Part shown: one piece after another, positions 28,801-40,200 of the stretch | Numbering within the stretch: position 1 is the first letter of the stretch | Layout of the letters: each line of letters opens with the position of its first letter | Assembly: GCA_039105265.1 (NCBI GenBank) | Contig: JAPFFF010000006.1 | Coordinates: forward strand, 3,658,001-3,722,000 | Source: Tritrichomonas musculus | Taxonomy: Eukaryota > Parabasalia > Tritrichomonadida > Tritrichomonadidae | Direction: 5' to 3' | DNA length: 64,000 nt | Position numbers and translations under genes: made by a program | Notes under the pieces: model-generated | Database searches by the model: none | What the model was told of the DNA's origin: nothing | What the model saw: the letters and a program-made list of their open reading frames with translations, nothing else

Positions 28801-30567
28801 TCGAAGCCGATTGCTGAGATTGCAGGACACGAGCATGGCTCGCCATTGCCTTTGCTGCCTCCAGGAGCCGTTGGGTACTACTTGGCGAAAGCCGAGCCAT
28901 TCAAAAGTCTCTCAAATTTGAGAAGCAAAAGTAACAGTTTTCCTTTTGAAAATGCTTTTGAATCACTTCAAAAGACTTGGGAAGAAGCCAAAGCGAAATC
29001 AAGCTGCTTTGAACTGACACCGGAGTTCTTCTATGCGGCTGAGTACTTCGATTACGAAAACAGTAATAATAAAAATATAAATATTGATGATTGTAATGTA
29101 AACTTTACTAAAAGTAATAATAGTATTGATATTGAAGGCAGTATTAGCAACTCGTGCACTTTAGGAGACATTCATGACCACTTATCGAAGTCCGCGTTTG
29201 AGCTTGTTTACAAACATAGGAGAATTTTGGAAAGTTCAGAGGTTTCGTCACGTTTACATTTGTGGATTGATCTTGTATGGGGAGTTGGACGTGCAAAGAG
29301 TAATAATAATAATGAATCTGACATTGAAAAAATTAAAAATGAAGGACTTTTGCCTCCACAGATCTTTACTAAGAATCATCCATCACGTATTATCAAAACT
29401 GACACAAGATATAAGAAGCAAATTGAATATATTATCCAAGGTATCGATACTGATAAGTATGGAAGCCTTATATTGACAGCAATACTCCCTTTCAATCATT
29501 TATTTTTAGTAACATCAAAGTGTCAAATTATACACTATTTGGTCGAATACGATAATCCTGCAGAATCGATGATTATCAACACAGATTCATTAAAAGAGAT
29601 TAGTTCACATGATAATAGTACTAATATCACTAATTTTAGCAATATTAGTATTAATGATAAAATCATCATTAATAATAACAGCAATAAAAATAAAGAAAAA
29701 ACATATAACTTAAACGATGATGGCAGTAACAGCAATAAATACAAAGAAAAAGCTTATAATTTTAATGATGACAATTATAATATCTATAATATATGTGGTT
29801 GCGACGATTTTGTTAACTTTATTCCTATACCCAATGGACTCATTATGCATAATTCACATGTTATTACTATTTATAAAGAGGAGAGTTACTTATCTTCAAC
29901 ATTAAGAGAGCCAATTACGTTAGTTTTCAACTTGGGAATGATAAGAAAAGTTCTTTATAATGATAATATAGTTGCCTGCATGAATGAAAACTATCAAATT
30001 GCTTTGTGGGACATTCGTCAAATATCACGAGATAATCGAAGAGCCAAAGAATATTCTACAATCACCATTATGGATGATAGGATTTCCTCTTTCTCTGCAA
30101 TTGACATAAGTAAAAATCACAATGAAATTGTCTATGGAACTCCAGATGGAATAATAAGAGGAATTTCTTTTGATGGTGGTTACATTTTCTCACAAAAAAT
30201 TGAAGAAAATCCGTTAAAAATTTTAATAACAAATTCAGGCGGTTTTATTGTTATTATGACTTCTTCACATTTTTATTTATTATCATTAAATGGAAAATTA
30301 ATAAGAAAGACTCAGAAAAAGTTTGATTTTGTTTATTGGACAACGTTTTGCTCATTTAGTGGATTTGATTTCATTGCTGCATCTGATGCAAAAGGCCAAA
30401 TTTATTTATTTGAAGCTTTTTACTTAAATATTCGTCATCCTGTTTTTAATTGCCGAACAGATGTGACTAGCATATCATATTCTAATGCAGATCAGAATTT
30501 GTTTGTTGTTAGTGAAGATAACCACGTGTTCATCATACCAACAACTCTTCCTTTTGTTCCAATTTAG
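22801..30567 (+). CDS. BEACH-domain protein (PH-BEACH-WD40)
   Basis: This 2588-residue protein belongs to the BEACH family, large scaffolds for vesicle and membrane traffic (LYST, neurobeachin, LvsA types). The N-terminal 1700 residues are helical and armadillo-like, interrupted at about 840-1000 by a concanavalin-like beta domain (HGFYVYIQGSSVVAQITHQ). A PH-like domain occupies about 1760-1895. The BEACH domain starts near 1902 (TDSWVNGYYSNFKYLMLLN, then GRSFNDETLYPVMPW) and includes LTPEFFYAAEYF and LHLWIDLVWGVG (about 2150). WD40-like blades run to the C-terminus. Within BEACH, Ser/Asn-rich inserts split the conserved blocks, and a 51-bp duplication lies in the linker after it. Two stretches (about 24.3-26.0 kb and 28.6-29.0 kb) are less AT-rich than the rest. 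No initiator motif was found near this ATG; a second Met is at residue 11. Confidence 0.95.
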   Translation: MWLHFIENFIMKKLRYLPLVNIISHFQTTQITQQEQIKQNFSINQFPQIPKSKFNTVLSLLSEERSISDCLDPIKSLFPYNSFLFDQENPNEIIIYYNTIAWFSFDDSKSAIDTFPFFIKKIKSFQSIIPKNNFTFIFNSSIKRFNNFGGIFTSDLVKYIFDDLSPENIDSYEITIDQAIQNNNYETYQFLVEKLISKLQTNHTEFESFNFTKILSCIYQYFCNLDIYALKLISSISSYFVIEDLFQFFGDLLNLVSTKIQQFPPKLDKNPEPVESQVSKYDSYQNFVIQIQIDTPDSFPNGFLLLKASEFESQITFEAFFDPTEIEIFDKISSLFENCLPIYIEQFFNTYSKFVFLAANKDFWADFYCSYQYFLIKVNHVVLNQNVFDALLQFSFKPGISSFNKCPHFDIIRFFRVNVLSIIAQHQPAILGELLNRYERNPFLFADIIGCIHARLSLFDGEILTDESSLSSIIYSISILDTFQNDLRSKNQTEEDLYKIVQQARSTLFIFLFALIDSSSTKYRCYSSSSLTTGFLSRVFEASLQAPIISSIKQFLSNFEPIQVAQTVQFIGGLIDVCRRNQKHENLALELLSCVNDSIGHNPKIAVVCDTILEPVTLYITKRPSKDFLSQTLQLFSQLSLNNDHFQLNLSEAQLLSCAIKQQDNDDEQTMLRLIGIMARSRSANDKSMFFVHVPMFVLLFFSIVDTEEKCHKYLKLFNDLCHHSIYNCIQCHKCEFDLFLLEVIKNVNKKFSFRGFEFNFIVSDQDMKEVVIPLVNYIEGYISSPQFVHKLIETLIGFSNYSFELMNSFSQTASVFTTQPQICLMSGFYNYYASVSDVRAEDISKGFTIQMTALIDTYYSQISSSQPLLFSITDATHGFYVYIQGSSVVAQITHQSGGKENISSAPLVSSFPPCVWKTFSIILSPSTIENQPSKIIFSFDDSKEETFTAKYVPFQNGPLNVQIGGLRRKGPSSDVFVAIGCFRLFPAVLYRNQIKELPPMNQAPQTLIPLFTYPQDKSQQILSLRPINFPKFKSYFHTNLLDVCSSENCFKSLIPFFIYMNEMPNHFPEVFLDFLHSLIIYNKNPKFASLFDLTGYILVKFCDPKKLNYQIYLKFFGLLDNCSELNITKSIISNLLFNPELWISCEASQLSRIVAHWCTTLYSAYPNQIPQFSEILAIVRIYFWYEPIEIEIIRGTKDSNRPRPIDLNIDIIRTNFGKMLLQIAQTTFDSRNAKALISHCTTCPDSKSVLWMMSLFVEIVKVTHTEINVPQEICEMLYTQLKPRQEERFVTTLKVVYILSGNFIYHLNIIMNLLNVLFYTDLLFEKLLEALDEYPLFYPLCILVSINIEKTELMVKRLNDLKIPNSKNLLNNQFWSLFPIILSNYIDEESMKYLVNFILNIICDEFQFGYLDSMIMIVDILESTRLFNINKFFKLLLLTLAQKVDKIFFDKIFYRCMKLTFLHVNINPTSANLENEFIKSPFYSETPLFESEMIVQEENANISSFVPKRRPARHSTHSLSSSQSFALHDNSNSNVLPLVRSKTNLPKVVNNKNDLLYNQKGKVLIRTMNDIVTVLKKSRLPSNGYYQFMLLIDEDYNFIDLDFFDPIVQSFLHLAQVPETESSRNMKKIVNFFLTRREKYKNVKEIDLLFIKEISRIQPLIEDFISAYGKKRFKLLINFKSFLIQNIEENSIRAVKSLGKIDSKEVAIAAYDIDAYRGHYEVSQNKADIIIDQMKKDEMTPISPFQKKCDFSSFNILKREFTFSMNFIQSRFKYINEFKFKNLTTKPFFQKSANTVFSCYCSKVVIGEEIPSVFEIKKDCICIFTEKKQKILRFESISRILLRNRFNRHSSLEIFSVKGKTYLLDFHPLNNSQIVQHISHNLPNFILQKSNFSDFFISPKVTDSWVNGYYSNFKYLMLLNIFSGRSFNDETLYPVMPWIVNDISSYKSQKNISLSNSYSSLSANSHSEPNLSLLLISDSDTALKHSIDASNSCPKLRNFSKPIAEIAGHEHGSPLPLLPPGAVGYYLAKAEPFKSLSNLRSKSNSFPFENAFESLQKTWEEAKAKSSCFELTPEFFYAAEYFDYENSNNKNINIDDCNVNFTKSNNSIDIEGSISNSCTLGDIHDHLSKSAFELVYKHRRILESSEVSSRLHLWIDLVWGVGRAKSNNNNESDIEKIKNEGLLPPQIFTKNHPSRIIKTDTRYKKQIEYIIQGIDTDKYGSLILTAILPFNHLFLVTSKCQIIHYLVEYDNPAESMIINTDSLKEISSHDNSTNITNFSNISINDKIIINNNSNKNKEKTYNLNDDGSNSNKYKEKAYNFNDDNYNIYNICGCDDFVNFIPIPNGLIMHNSHVITIYKEESYLSSTLREPITLVFNLGMIRKVLYNDNIVACMNENYQIALWDIRQISRDNRRAKEYSTITIMDDRISSFSAIDISKNHNEIVYGTPDGIIRGISFDGGYIFSQKIEENPLKILITNSGGFIVIMTSSHFYLLSLNGKLIRKTQKKFDFVYWTTFCSFSGFDFIAASDAKGQIYLFEAFYLNIRHPVFNCRTDVTSISYSNADQNLFVVSEDNHVFIIPTTLPFVPI
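29680..29781 (+). repeat. Two diverged 51-bp in-frame repeats in the BEACH gene
   Basis: Units at 29680-29730 and 29731-29781 each encode S-N-K-(N/Y)-KEK-(T/A)-YN-(L/F)-NDD and a short tail. They add an Asn/Lys-rich linker between the BEACH domain and the WD40 region. Confidence 0.85.
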
Positions 30568-30720
30568 TTGTATTTTGTTTTCTTATTTAAATTTTTTTCA
30601 TGTAGATATTTGTTTTCTATTTTATTTATATTTATATATTTTACAGGAATTAAGGAAAAAAATATTATACCTATGACTACTTTGTTTATATTTCTAATTA
30701 ATAATTTTGAGTTGATTTTG

Positions 30721-30747
30721 TGTCACATGATTCATGTGACATGAATC
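30721..30747. repeat. Two overlapping palindromes
   Basis: TGTCACATGA (30721-30730) pairs with TCATGTGACA (30732-30741) around one base. GATTCATG (30729-30736) pairs with CATGAATC (30740-30747) around TGA. The two hairpins share bases and exclude each other, so this could be a dimeric factor site or an RNA or DNA hairpin. No function is known. Confidence 0.7.
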
Positions 30748-31220
30748 TTCCTATATACTTTTATGATAAAGAATGGAAATCTTTTGATATAAAATGTATG
30801 CTATTCATAAATTTTCCAAAAAATAAAAACTTTTTAAAGATATCAAAAATGCTAAATTGCCCATTTTTGGAAAAAAAAAAAAAAAAAACTTGTTTTAATT
30901 AAAACGCAATGAGATATATCGAAATATTTTTATCAAATGAATGAAAAAAGCTAATAAAGTTTCCAAGATATTATATAGGATACAATAAAATGGGTCTAAT
31001 CAAAATTGAAATACTTTTTGGTCCATAAAATTCAAAAAATAATTATAGATAATATGGTTACAATTGTTTTTCATTTTTGTTTATTATTATTATTTTTTAA
31101 AAATATAAGGGCAAATATTAAAACTTTTTTTTTTCGGTTATTGGTAAAACAAACAAACAAACAAAAAAATGTCATAAAAATTCTTTTGTCTTAAAATTGA
31201 ATTAAAATTTTCCGAAAATT

Positions 31221-31225
31221 TCATT
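31221..31225 (+). promoter_or_regulatory. Initiator-like motif of the giant gene
   Basis: TCATT fits TCA(+1)YW, with +1 at 31223, eleven bases before the ATG at 31234. This supports the chosen start. Confidence 0.6.
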
Positions 31226-31233
31226 TTTTAAAT

Positions 31234-34200
31234 ATGAGATCAATCCACTGTCCAAGTATTGAAGTTTCATCAGATTTTACAAAAATTAGTACAATTGAAA
31301 AAAATCCTTTTTTAAAAAACATCCATGTTCACCAAAAAGATACAAATATTACATATGTTAACAAATTTTTTATGATTCGAAAATATAGATCATCAAAAGA
31401 CGCCTTTTCCGCATTTTGCACAAGATTATCAAAGATACAGCATCCATGTTATCAACCTCCATCTTATTTTTCTCTATCTGATGATAAATGCTTATTAACC
31501 ACAGTTTTTTATGCAAAAGGATCTTTAAAAAATATTTTAGAACACACAAACAGCCAATTTTATCAGGATTTTGATGAAACAAGAAAATTAATTATATTAT
31601 ATGGAGTGTCAAATTTTTTAAATTATTTACATGAAAACAATGTACACGGCGGACTCAAATTATCGAATATTTTAATTGATGATGATTTTTTCCCATATGT
31701 TGTTGATCCATTCATGCATTATTATAAATTCAATCTTCCCAATTCATATTTTAAAGAAAAAATTGACTATTTTATTTCACTTTCACCAGAGGCGCTTTCA
31801 AATGAACAAATTACTACAGCAGCAGATATCTATTCATTTGGTATTATTGCACTCCAACTTTTTACCAATAAAATCAACGTTTTTAACATAAAATTCAATA
31901 ATGTAGATCAATTGAAAACATATATCCAATATAACAAGCCAGATATACCCGAACATATCTTACCAGAATTAAGAAATATTATTGAATTATGCTTATCAAA
32001 TGAACCAAGCGAACGCCCTACAGCTCAATACATTTTAGATACTCTATCACAAATTTTAAATGATAAAAAACATTCTATAAAATTTAATCAATTCAAAAAT
32101 TTAGAATCAATGAAAACAGATTTCTGTGATCCGGATATTCAATTATATAAAAATATATCTGATCCAATTGATTTAAATAACATATATATATACGGCTTTT
32201 CTCGTTATTTTGGCCGAAATTGTTTGAAAAATGAGAGAGAAGGAATGGATTATATTCGTTATGCTGCAAATCTAGGCCACTCAGCTTCAAAAATTTTTTA
32301 TGATAAATATCGAACTGATAAAAAACAAAATAATAATAAGAAAAAAGATGCCACTTCTTTATCAAAACCTACACCAAATACAGGTTTTCTATTAAACGAT
32401 AAATCATTACCTAAAAGTATAGAAAAAGCAGATGATATGATAAAAGAAGTTCAATCCAATATTTCAACCAAAAAATTATCTGATTTTAGTTTAGAAAAAG
32501 ATATTTTTAAAAAAGGAAACTTTATTCTTACAGATAATGCTATTATCAGGTTAACTGATCTTAAAAATTATATTGAAGGAGGTATTCCTGTTTTACTTGA
32601 AGGACCAACTGGAACTTCAAAAACTCGTTCTGCAGAGATAATTTGTAAAGTATTAGGCAGAGAATGTAAACGTGTAAATTTAAGCTCGGAAACTAAACCA
32701 TCTGATCTTTTAGGTAAGTATGTTGGTGATTCAAATTCATGGGCAGGCATAAAAATGATGAGTGGCAATTTTATTGATGCTTTTAAACATGGAGAAGTCC
32801 TTCTTCTAGATGAAATTAATCTTGCAAGCCCGGAAAGTCTTCATTTTATTGAAGAAACACTTGATAGTGGCGTCATTTCTATTGAGCTGCCAGGAATGCC
32901 ACACGAAGAAATTCAAATGCATCATAATTTTCAGTTGATTGCCACACAAAATCCAAATAAAGGGTTGTTTGCTCACAAACGACATGACCTCGGCCTTAAA
33001 TTTTTATCACGTTTCCAAGTCATTCATTTTCCATCTCTTAAAAGAGACGAACTTTATGAAATAGCTAGTGGTTTGTTCCAAAATTACAATATAAACCCAA
33101 ATCCTGAACTTATTAGAAATTTGGTTGACTTTCATATTGAATGGTCATCATCTTTGGATGCAGCTGAAGATGTCAATTGTTTTACAGTTCGTGAAATTAC
33201 AGGAACTGTCAAAGCATTATCTGAAAATAACAATATTTATGATATTATAATGACCATTTATGGAGCCAGATATCAAAGAGAAAAGAAAGCTAAACTTAAA
33301 GAGGTATTAAGAAAATATCACAGTTTATCGAATAATACTCCATCTGAATTTACCTTTCCCATCGACTTTCCCGAATGTTTTAAAAATGAAAGTCTTAAAA
33401 CTGCCTTAAAATCAATTCTTTTCTCTTTTAACAATCAACGACCTGTAATTCTCGCTGCTGAAAAAGGAGCTGGTGTTACTCAGGTTGCCAGATGGGTATC
33501 AAAATACTACCAGCAACAATTGTTTTCAGGAAGAAATTCATCTGTTGCTGAAAAAGAATATTTTTGTGTTTGTACAGAAGAAACAAATAGTTCCGATTTA
33601 ATAGGAAGACAAGTTGCTTCTGAAAAAATAAGAGAAGAAGCATCTTACGCTGAAATTATTCAATGGATGCCTGGATTTTTATCAGAAGCAATTAAATATG
33701 GACATTGTGCAGTTCTTGATAGTATAGATGAAGCTCCTTCGATGGTCATTGAAAGACTCAATGGTCTTCTTGATAAAAATTGTGATCAAAATGACCGCCA
33801 TTTCAGCATTCCAGAAAATCCTAAGGAAAACAAAATTTCTATTCATACAAATTTCAGACTTATTTGTACATGCAAAATAGATAACTTATACCAAATGTCT
33901 CCTTCTTTTCTGAATAGATTTGATGTCATTGTTCTTGAAAACCAAATTCAAAATAATGAATTAGACTTAAAAAGATTAATAAAGACTTTACTCAAAAACA
34001 GTTTTCAAATCCCTAATCCACCAAACAATGAAACAGAGATTAACTTTGTTAATGAAGATGGATCACATAATGAAGAAGAACCACACAATGAAGCCCAGAT
34101 TAACTTTGTTAATGAAAATGGATCACATAATGAAGAAGAACCACACAATGAAGCCCAGATTAACTTTGTTAATGAAAATGGATCACATAATGAAGAAGAA

Positions 34201-37200
34201 CCACACAATGAAGCCCAGATTAACTTTGTTAATGAAAATGGATCACATAATGAAGAAGAACCACACAATGAAGCCCAGATTAACTTTGTTAATGAAAATG
34301 GATCACATAATGAAGAAGAACCACACAATGAAGCCCAGATTAACTTTGTTAATGAAAATGGATCACATAATGAAGAAGAACCACACAATGAAGCCCAGAT
34401 TAACTTTGTTAATGAAAATGGATCACATAATGAAGAAGAACCACACAATGAAGCCCAGATTAACTTTGTTAATGAAAATGGATCACATAATGAAGAAGAA
34501 CCACACAATGAAGCCCAGATTAACTTTGTTAATGAAAATGGATCACATAATGAAGAAGAACCAAACAATGAAGGAGAATCACATAATAAAGAAGAATCAA
34601 ATAATAATAAACAAATAACTGAAGATGAGCTCATTGATCTAATTTATCAAAATTATAATCCTCGAATAACAATGTTTCAGCTTGCTCAATTATGCAGGGC
34701 AGTCGTCATTTTTATTCATTTTTTCAATTCAAATAAAATAAAAGCTCAAGAAATCATTGAATTCACAAAAAAATTGATTCTAAATGAAAATGATTTTGAA
34801 CTACAACAAAACATTGAAGAGGAATTATTAGACAAATTAAGAAAAACACATGACAGTAGTGAAAGTGATTTTTTTTACGAAAATTCTCCACTTCTCAAAA
34901 GTTTCTTTGCAAAGATATATGCAGCATCATTAATCAATCTTCCTATTTGTATAACTGGTCGGACAGGTATTGGAAAAACATCAGCAGCAAGAGAATTTTC
35001 TAGAATTCGTCCATTAAAGACAAAGCACGATGTTTCATTTCGTATGCATTCATTTCATGCAGGAACTAAACCAAAAGATTTTTTTGGAACAATATCAATT
35101 AATAATGAGAATATACGTTTCATTAATGGTTCTTTAACCAATGCAATGGAAAATGGAGAAACATTCATCGCTGATGAAATGAACTTATCTACTCAAACAA
35201 CAATGAAATCACTTGCACCAGCTCTTGAACCTTGCATGGGACATTATACTTATATTCCTGGCATTGAAAAATCCATCCTAATTAATCCAGAATTCTTTTT
35301 CATTGTTTGCCAAAATGAAATAGGAACATTAGGGAGAAATGCAATTCCTTCATCAATTGCTTCACGATTTAGATATTTTGATTATCCAAAACAGAGCACA
35401 GAAGAAACATCAGCAATTTGCTTAAAAATTGCTGAAAATTGCTATATAAAGAAGTCTAAAAGAACAATTACTGATGATGATCCAAAAAAACTTGGTATTT
35501 ATATGGTTAAATTAAATGAATTAAAGCAGAGAATAATTTCTCCATGGTCACTTCGAGACATAAACAAAATACTTCATAGGAAAAGATACCAAGATTATAA
35601 TGCAAGCGAGTTTCAAAACATAACTCTTTGCAAAAACATTCTTTTCTATACATTATCATCTAAAAATACTGATGACGTTAAACAGATATTTGATGTTATT
35701 TTAAATCTCCTTAGTGAAACTTTTAATCTAAGCGAAGAAGCAACAAATGATTTAAAAGATAGTTATTTGGCAGTTCCCACAATTAAAAGCATAAATGGTA
35801 AAAGTTTCATTATGAAAGGAAGTTGTGGTGTTCAATTGAAACATCTAATTGATGGAATTGAAGAACTTCCATCTTTATTAAACGGAGTATTTCAAATTTC
35901 GCTTTCTGATCCTCACGAACCAATTCTTTTGATGGGACCATCATGCTACAAGACTTTTCTTTTGGAAAAGTTTTTTAATTCAGACAGAGCTAAAGTAATT
36001 ACATTGAACCAAGAAACAACAATAGATCAGCTTTTGGGATCAACTTCATTTTTCACAAAAGAGGAGGCAAAGCATTTTTATCTTAAAACTCTTTCTCGTA
36101 TATTTGACTTAAGTGATGAAAATTATAAAAATCTTATACAAAAGTTAGAAGATGGAAGTCTTCAAGAAAAAGTAATTGATGATTATATTGAACTTTACGA
36201 ACCACGATTACCTTCTTCTTTTACTTATATTATCAATCATTTAAGAGACAAATTATTTCAACAAGATGCTAATATTACTTATAATTCAGTTTTATCCAAC
36301 ATGGAACTTGAATTTACACCAGGATTATTCCTTTCATCCATTCTCAGAAATAGATCATTAATCCTTAAAAATTTGTCAAATACTCCAACAATTGTTCTAG
36401 AAAGATTCAATGAACTTTTCTCAGAAAAACACAGTTTAACATTGAATGAGGATATTCATAATACTTTTACTGCTGAAAATAATAAGGAATTTACAGATAT
36501 ACATTCATATTTCCGTATTTTTGCAACATGTCCTCCAAATTCTGCTACCAAATTATCCGAAGCCATTTTATCTCGTTTTTCAGTTATTAATGTCACAAAA
36601 TATCAAATGAATGAACAAGAACTTGTATTGAAAAATTATGTTATAGAAAAAAACCTATATTTAAATCAACTTCATACCAAAGTGTGCCAGTTCGCAGAAA
36701 AAATGAACTTTTACTTTGGAAAAAATTTTTCATTTACTCAAATGATAAATTCAATAGATATGTGCTCGAAATTACATATCGCAAATGAATTGGAAAATAA
36801 TGAGGATGCCCTTGGAATAATACTTTATCGTTTAGGATATGGGCTTTTAGAAGTGAAAGATAGAAGAAAATTTGTAGACATATTCAAAGAACTTGAAATT
36901 TCTCTACCACCCAATTTTTCATTAAGATCAAATGATTTCTTAAAGAACAATACAAATCCTTTTGAATATACACACAAATGTTTGAAAAATGGCATAAAAT
37001 CAAAAATAACAGGCCTTTTCCTTCCAACCAAAACCAAACTTGATGATTTTTCAGATATAGCTTTTACTCATAAATTTAATGAAATGCTTGATATTTTACA
37101 TCTTGGCATCAAAATAAATATTCCTATAATTTTCGAAGGTATGCCTGGCCAAGGTAAAATGACAGCTATAAATCATATGGCTAAAGTTCTTGGAATTCAG

Positions 37201-40200
37201 ATTTATAATATAATTATTTCTCAATCCACCAAAGTTGAAGATCTTCTTGGTAAAACAACCATAATACAGAACAATAACAATAACAATAATATCCAAGTTG
37301 GTTTTACAAAAACAAAACTCACTAAAATACTTGAAGGAAAATGCAAAAGGATAATCGTTTTTCACAATATTAATAGTGCATCTTCTGCAGTACTCCAAGT
37401 TCTCGAATCAATATTTGATTATCATCAAAAGAAAGTTTTACTGCCAAATGGATCAACAATCACTAAATGCCAAGTTAACTTAATCGGATTATTTAATCCA
37501 CAAAATGGAATATTCAGTAGAGATAAGCTTCCTCCATCATTAATCTTTTCATCTCTTTATCATATTGTCGAAAATCCTAGTGGTTTAGATATATTTGAAA
37601 TAACCAAAACTTTGTTCAAAAAAACAAAATTCAATGATGATCCAAAAGTTTTCTTTAAAAACTTTATGAAAATAAAAGAATTTGCTATGAAATCTAATTC
37701 AAATCCGTTTACATTAAATGATATTGTTAAATACAAAAATTTCAGAGAAAATTCATTTCAAAAAATCAATGAAACATTTGTTTCTATTGTAATATTCGCA
37801 TACAGGTTTATTCACCAAGATATTTTCGAAGGGGCTCTCAAAATAATTGGGGCAGAGAATAATCATTTTGAACCTCAATTTGATTTTATTACTGAAGGTA
37901 TTCAGCGATATTTATTAATTAGATTATCTGATGATGAACCTGGAATTAAACTACAAATTTCATCAATTGGAATTGATAAAAATTTAGCAAGAACCCAAAT
38001 AGATTCATTAACAATGGCTCAAAAACATTGCTTATTGTTTTTAGCATTTTCAGTTATGACAAAGCAAACCTGTATTCTACAAGGTGGAACTGCCTCAGGG
38101 AAATCTCATATCATTCGCCTTTTTGCAAAAATACTTGGTAAAAAATTAAACGTTTACCATATGAACAATGAAACAAGTCCATCATTTTTATCTGGCCAAT
38201 CTATCTTGGAAAATAAGCTTTCTGATGATGATAGAAATGACCTGCATGCAGCTATTGTTGATCTGAGAACAATACCAGAAATAAGAGAGAAGATCATTAG
38301 TTTAGGAAACAATATAAATAACGAATATTCATGGAAACCATCAACTTTCACTAAAGTTATTTGTTACTGTAATGAATATAAAACATCAAATCCAAACGAA
38401 AGAGAAGATATTATACGTAAAATCAATAGAGCAAAACAAAAAATATTAGAAATACTCCAACCGGCAAGACGTTTTAAACACCAACAATCATCGTTTTTGA
38501 ATGCAATTGAATCTGGAGAATGGGTTTTTATTGACGGAATAGAATCAGCTAATCCAGAAATGATTGAAAAAATATCTTTATTATGTGGCGAAAACCCAGA
38601 ACTTAATATCACAGATAGTAGTAATGAAAATTATTATAAAAAAGCTCATATCTTCAAAAAAGGTTTCCATTTGTTTATCAGCTATAATCCTGAATCACAA
38701 AATGGAATAAAAAGTATTAATTCATCTTTTTTAAGCAAATGTGCTTCATTTACACTCCCACCAATAGATTCAACACCAGAAAGTGCAGCCCAAATACTTT
38801 TTAGTACTTTAATAAGCAAAATATCGAAAAAAATGTCAATTGAAATTAGCTGTAGATTGGCAAAGATTCATTTGCTTGCTAAAGAAGATAGTATAATAAA
38901 TAAAGATTCTTTTGCTGGCGATATTCAAATAACAGGAAGGACCCTAATATTTATAAACAAAGAATTTACACGACATTTTATAACTCAAGTAAATAGTAAT
39001 AATGAACCTAGTACAAAAATTCATGTACCAATTTGTTATTCAATTCAAAATTTTTACTTTAATTCACGTATTAATAATAGCAAAAAGGAAGAATTCAAAA
39101 AGAAAATAATTAATGCATTTTTACAACCTCCAGACCAACAAGTTATAATGAAACTGAGATATGACAAAATCAAATCCAAAGATAAAAATGAAGAGATTCT
39201 CATGATATTAAAAAATATTCAAGATTCTGTAGAAAAAAAAATGGATCATTCTAATTTTTCCAATATGATATTCGTGCAAAAATGCTTTCAAATACAAATC
39301 ATTGATGTTGAATATATTCTTGAACATATAAAAAAGACGATTTATTTCATAGATGAAAAAAATGAAAGTTTCATTAGTGAAAACAAATTAAACATATATA
39401 ATTATGAATATTATTGGTTAAAAGTTATAGAAAACATTTTAGAAGATATATCATATTCTATAAAATTTATTGATCCAAAATGCTTCAAGTTATGTTTAAA
39501 TGACAAAAAATTACTCGAAATGAAATATTTTCAATATCCTATATCAAAAATTACTTTGCTAATTAAATTGGTTTCTGATAATTCTTATATCTCAAAATAC
39601 ACTTTTGGAGCATTGTTTATTAAAGGAAATATGGAAAAAGTATTAATTTCAGTTACAAAAATGTTTAATGAACCTTCTTTGGAACAATTTGATCTTTTTA
39701 TCTCTTTAATTATTAATTGGCCAAAATCTGAACCTTGTCTTCTACCAATTATTGAACCAATAATTCCTTACGAATCATTTGATAATACACCTTTAAAAAT
39801 GATCCAATTTTTTATTCCTCAATTTAAAAAATTGTATGAAAATAAGATTTCATTTAATATTATAATAGAAGATAAAAAATATGTCTTTAAATACACAAAA
39901 AGCAAATTTACAGTAAATTATGCCTTTTCATTTGATACAGAATTAATTCTTTTGCCATCATCAGCTATTACTGATATCAAAAATGGAAAAGAAAAAACTC
40001 CAATATATTTTCAATTACTTGCTATTACTCGACAAAAAAAATACAATAGTATAGACCAAACAAGATTTTTCTATTTTCTGGTAGAATTCCTAATTTCTTA
40101 TTCAAAACCAATTACCAGCTCAATGTTAAATACTAAAATAAACGAAATATTTAGGAATATACCAAAACTGCCTAAAAAAGATAACGAAATGAGTTTTTCG

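Larger units (their letters stand above)
30568..31233. other. Intergenic region upstream of the giant gene
   Basis: No gene is supported here; the short open frames have low-complexity composition. It contains two overlapping palindromes at 30721-30747, a run of A near 30872-30888 and an initiator-like motif at its right end. Confidence 0.6.

Noticed and set aside
34021-34560. CRISPR-like array
   Set aside because: The repeats are directly adjacent, in frame and without spacers, inside a eukaryotic gene.
34005-34634. Long open frames on both strands over the 60-bp repeat array
   Set aside because: They exist only because a 60-bp period without stops keeps other frames open; the real frame is the plus-strand giant gene.
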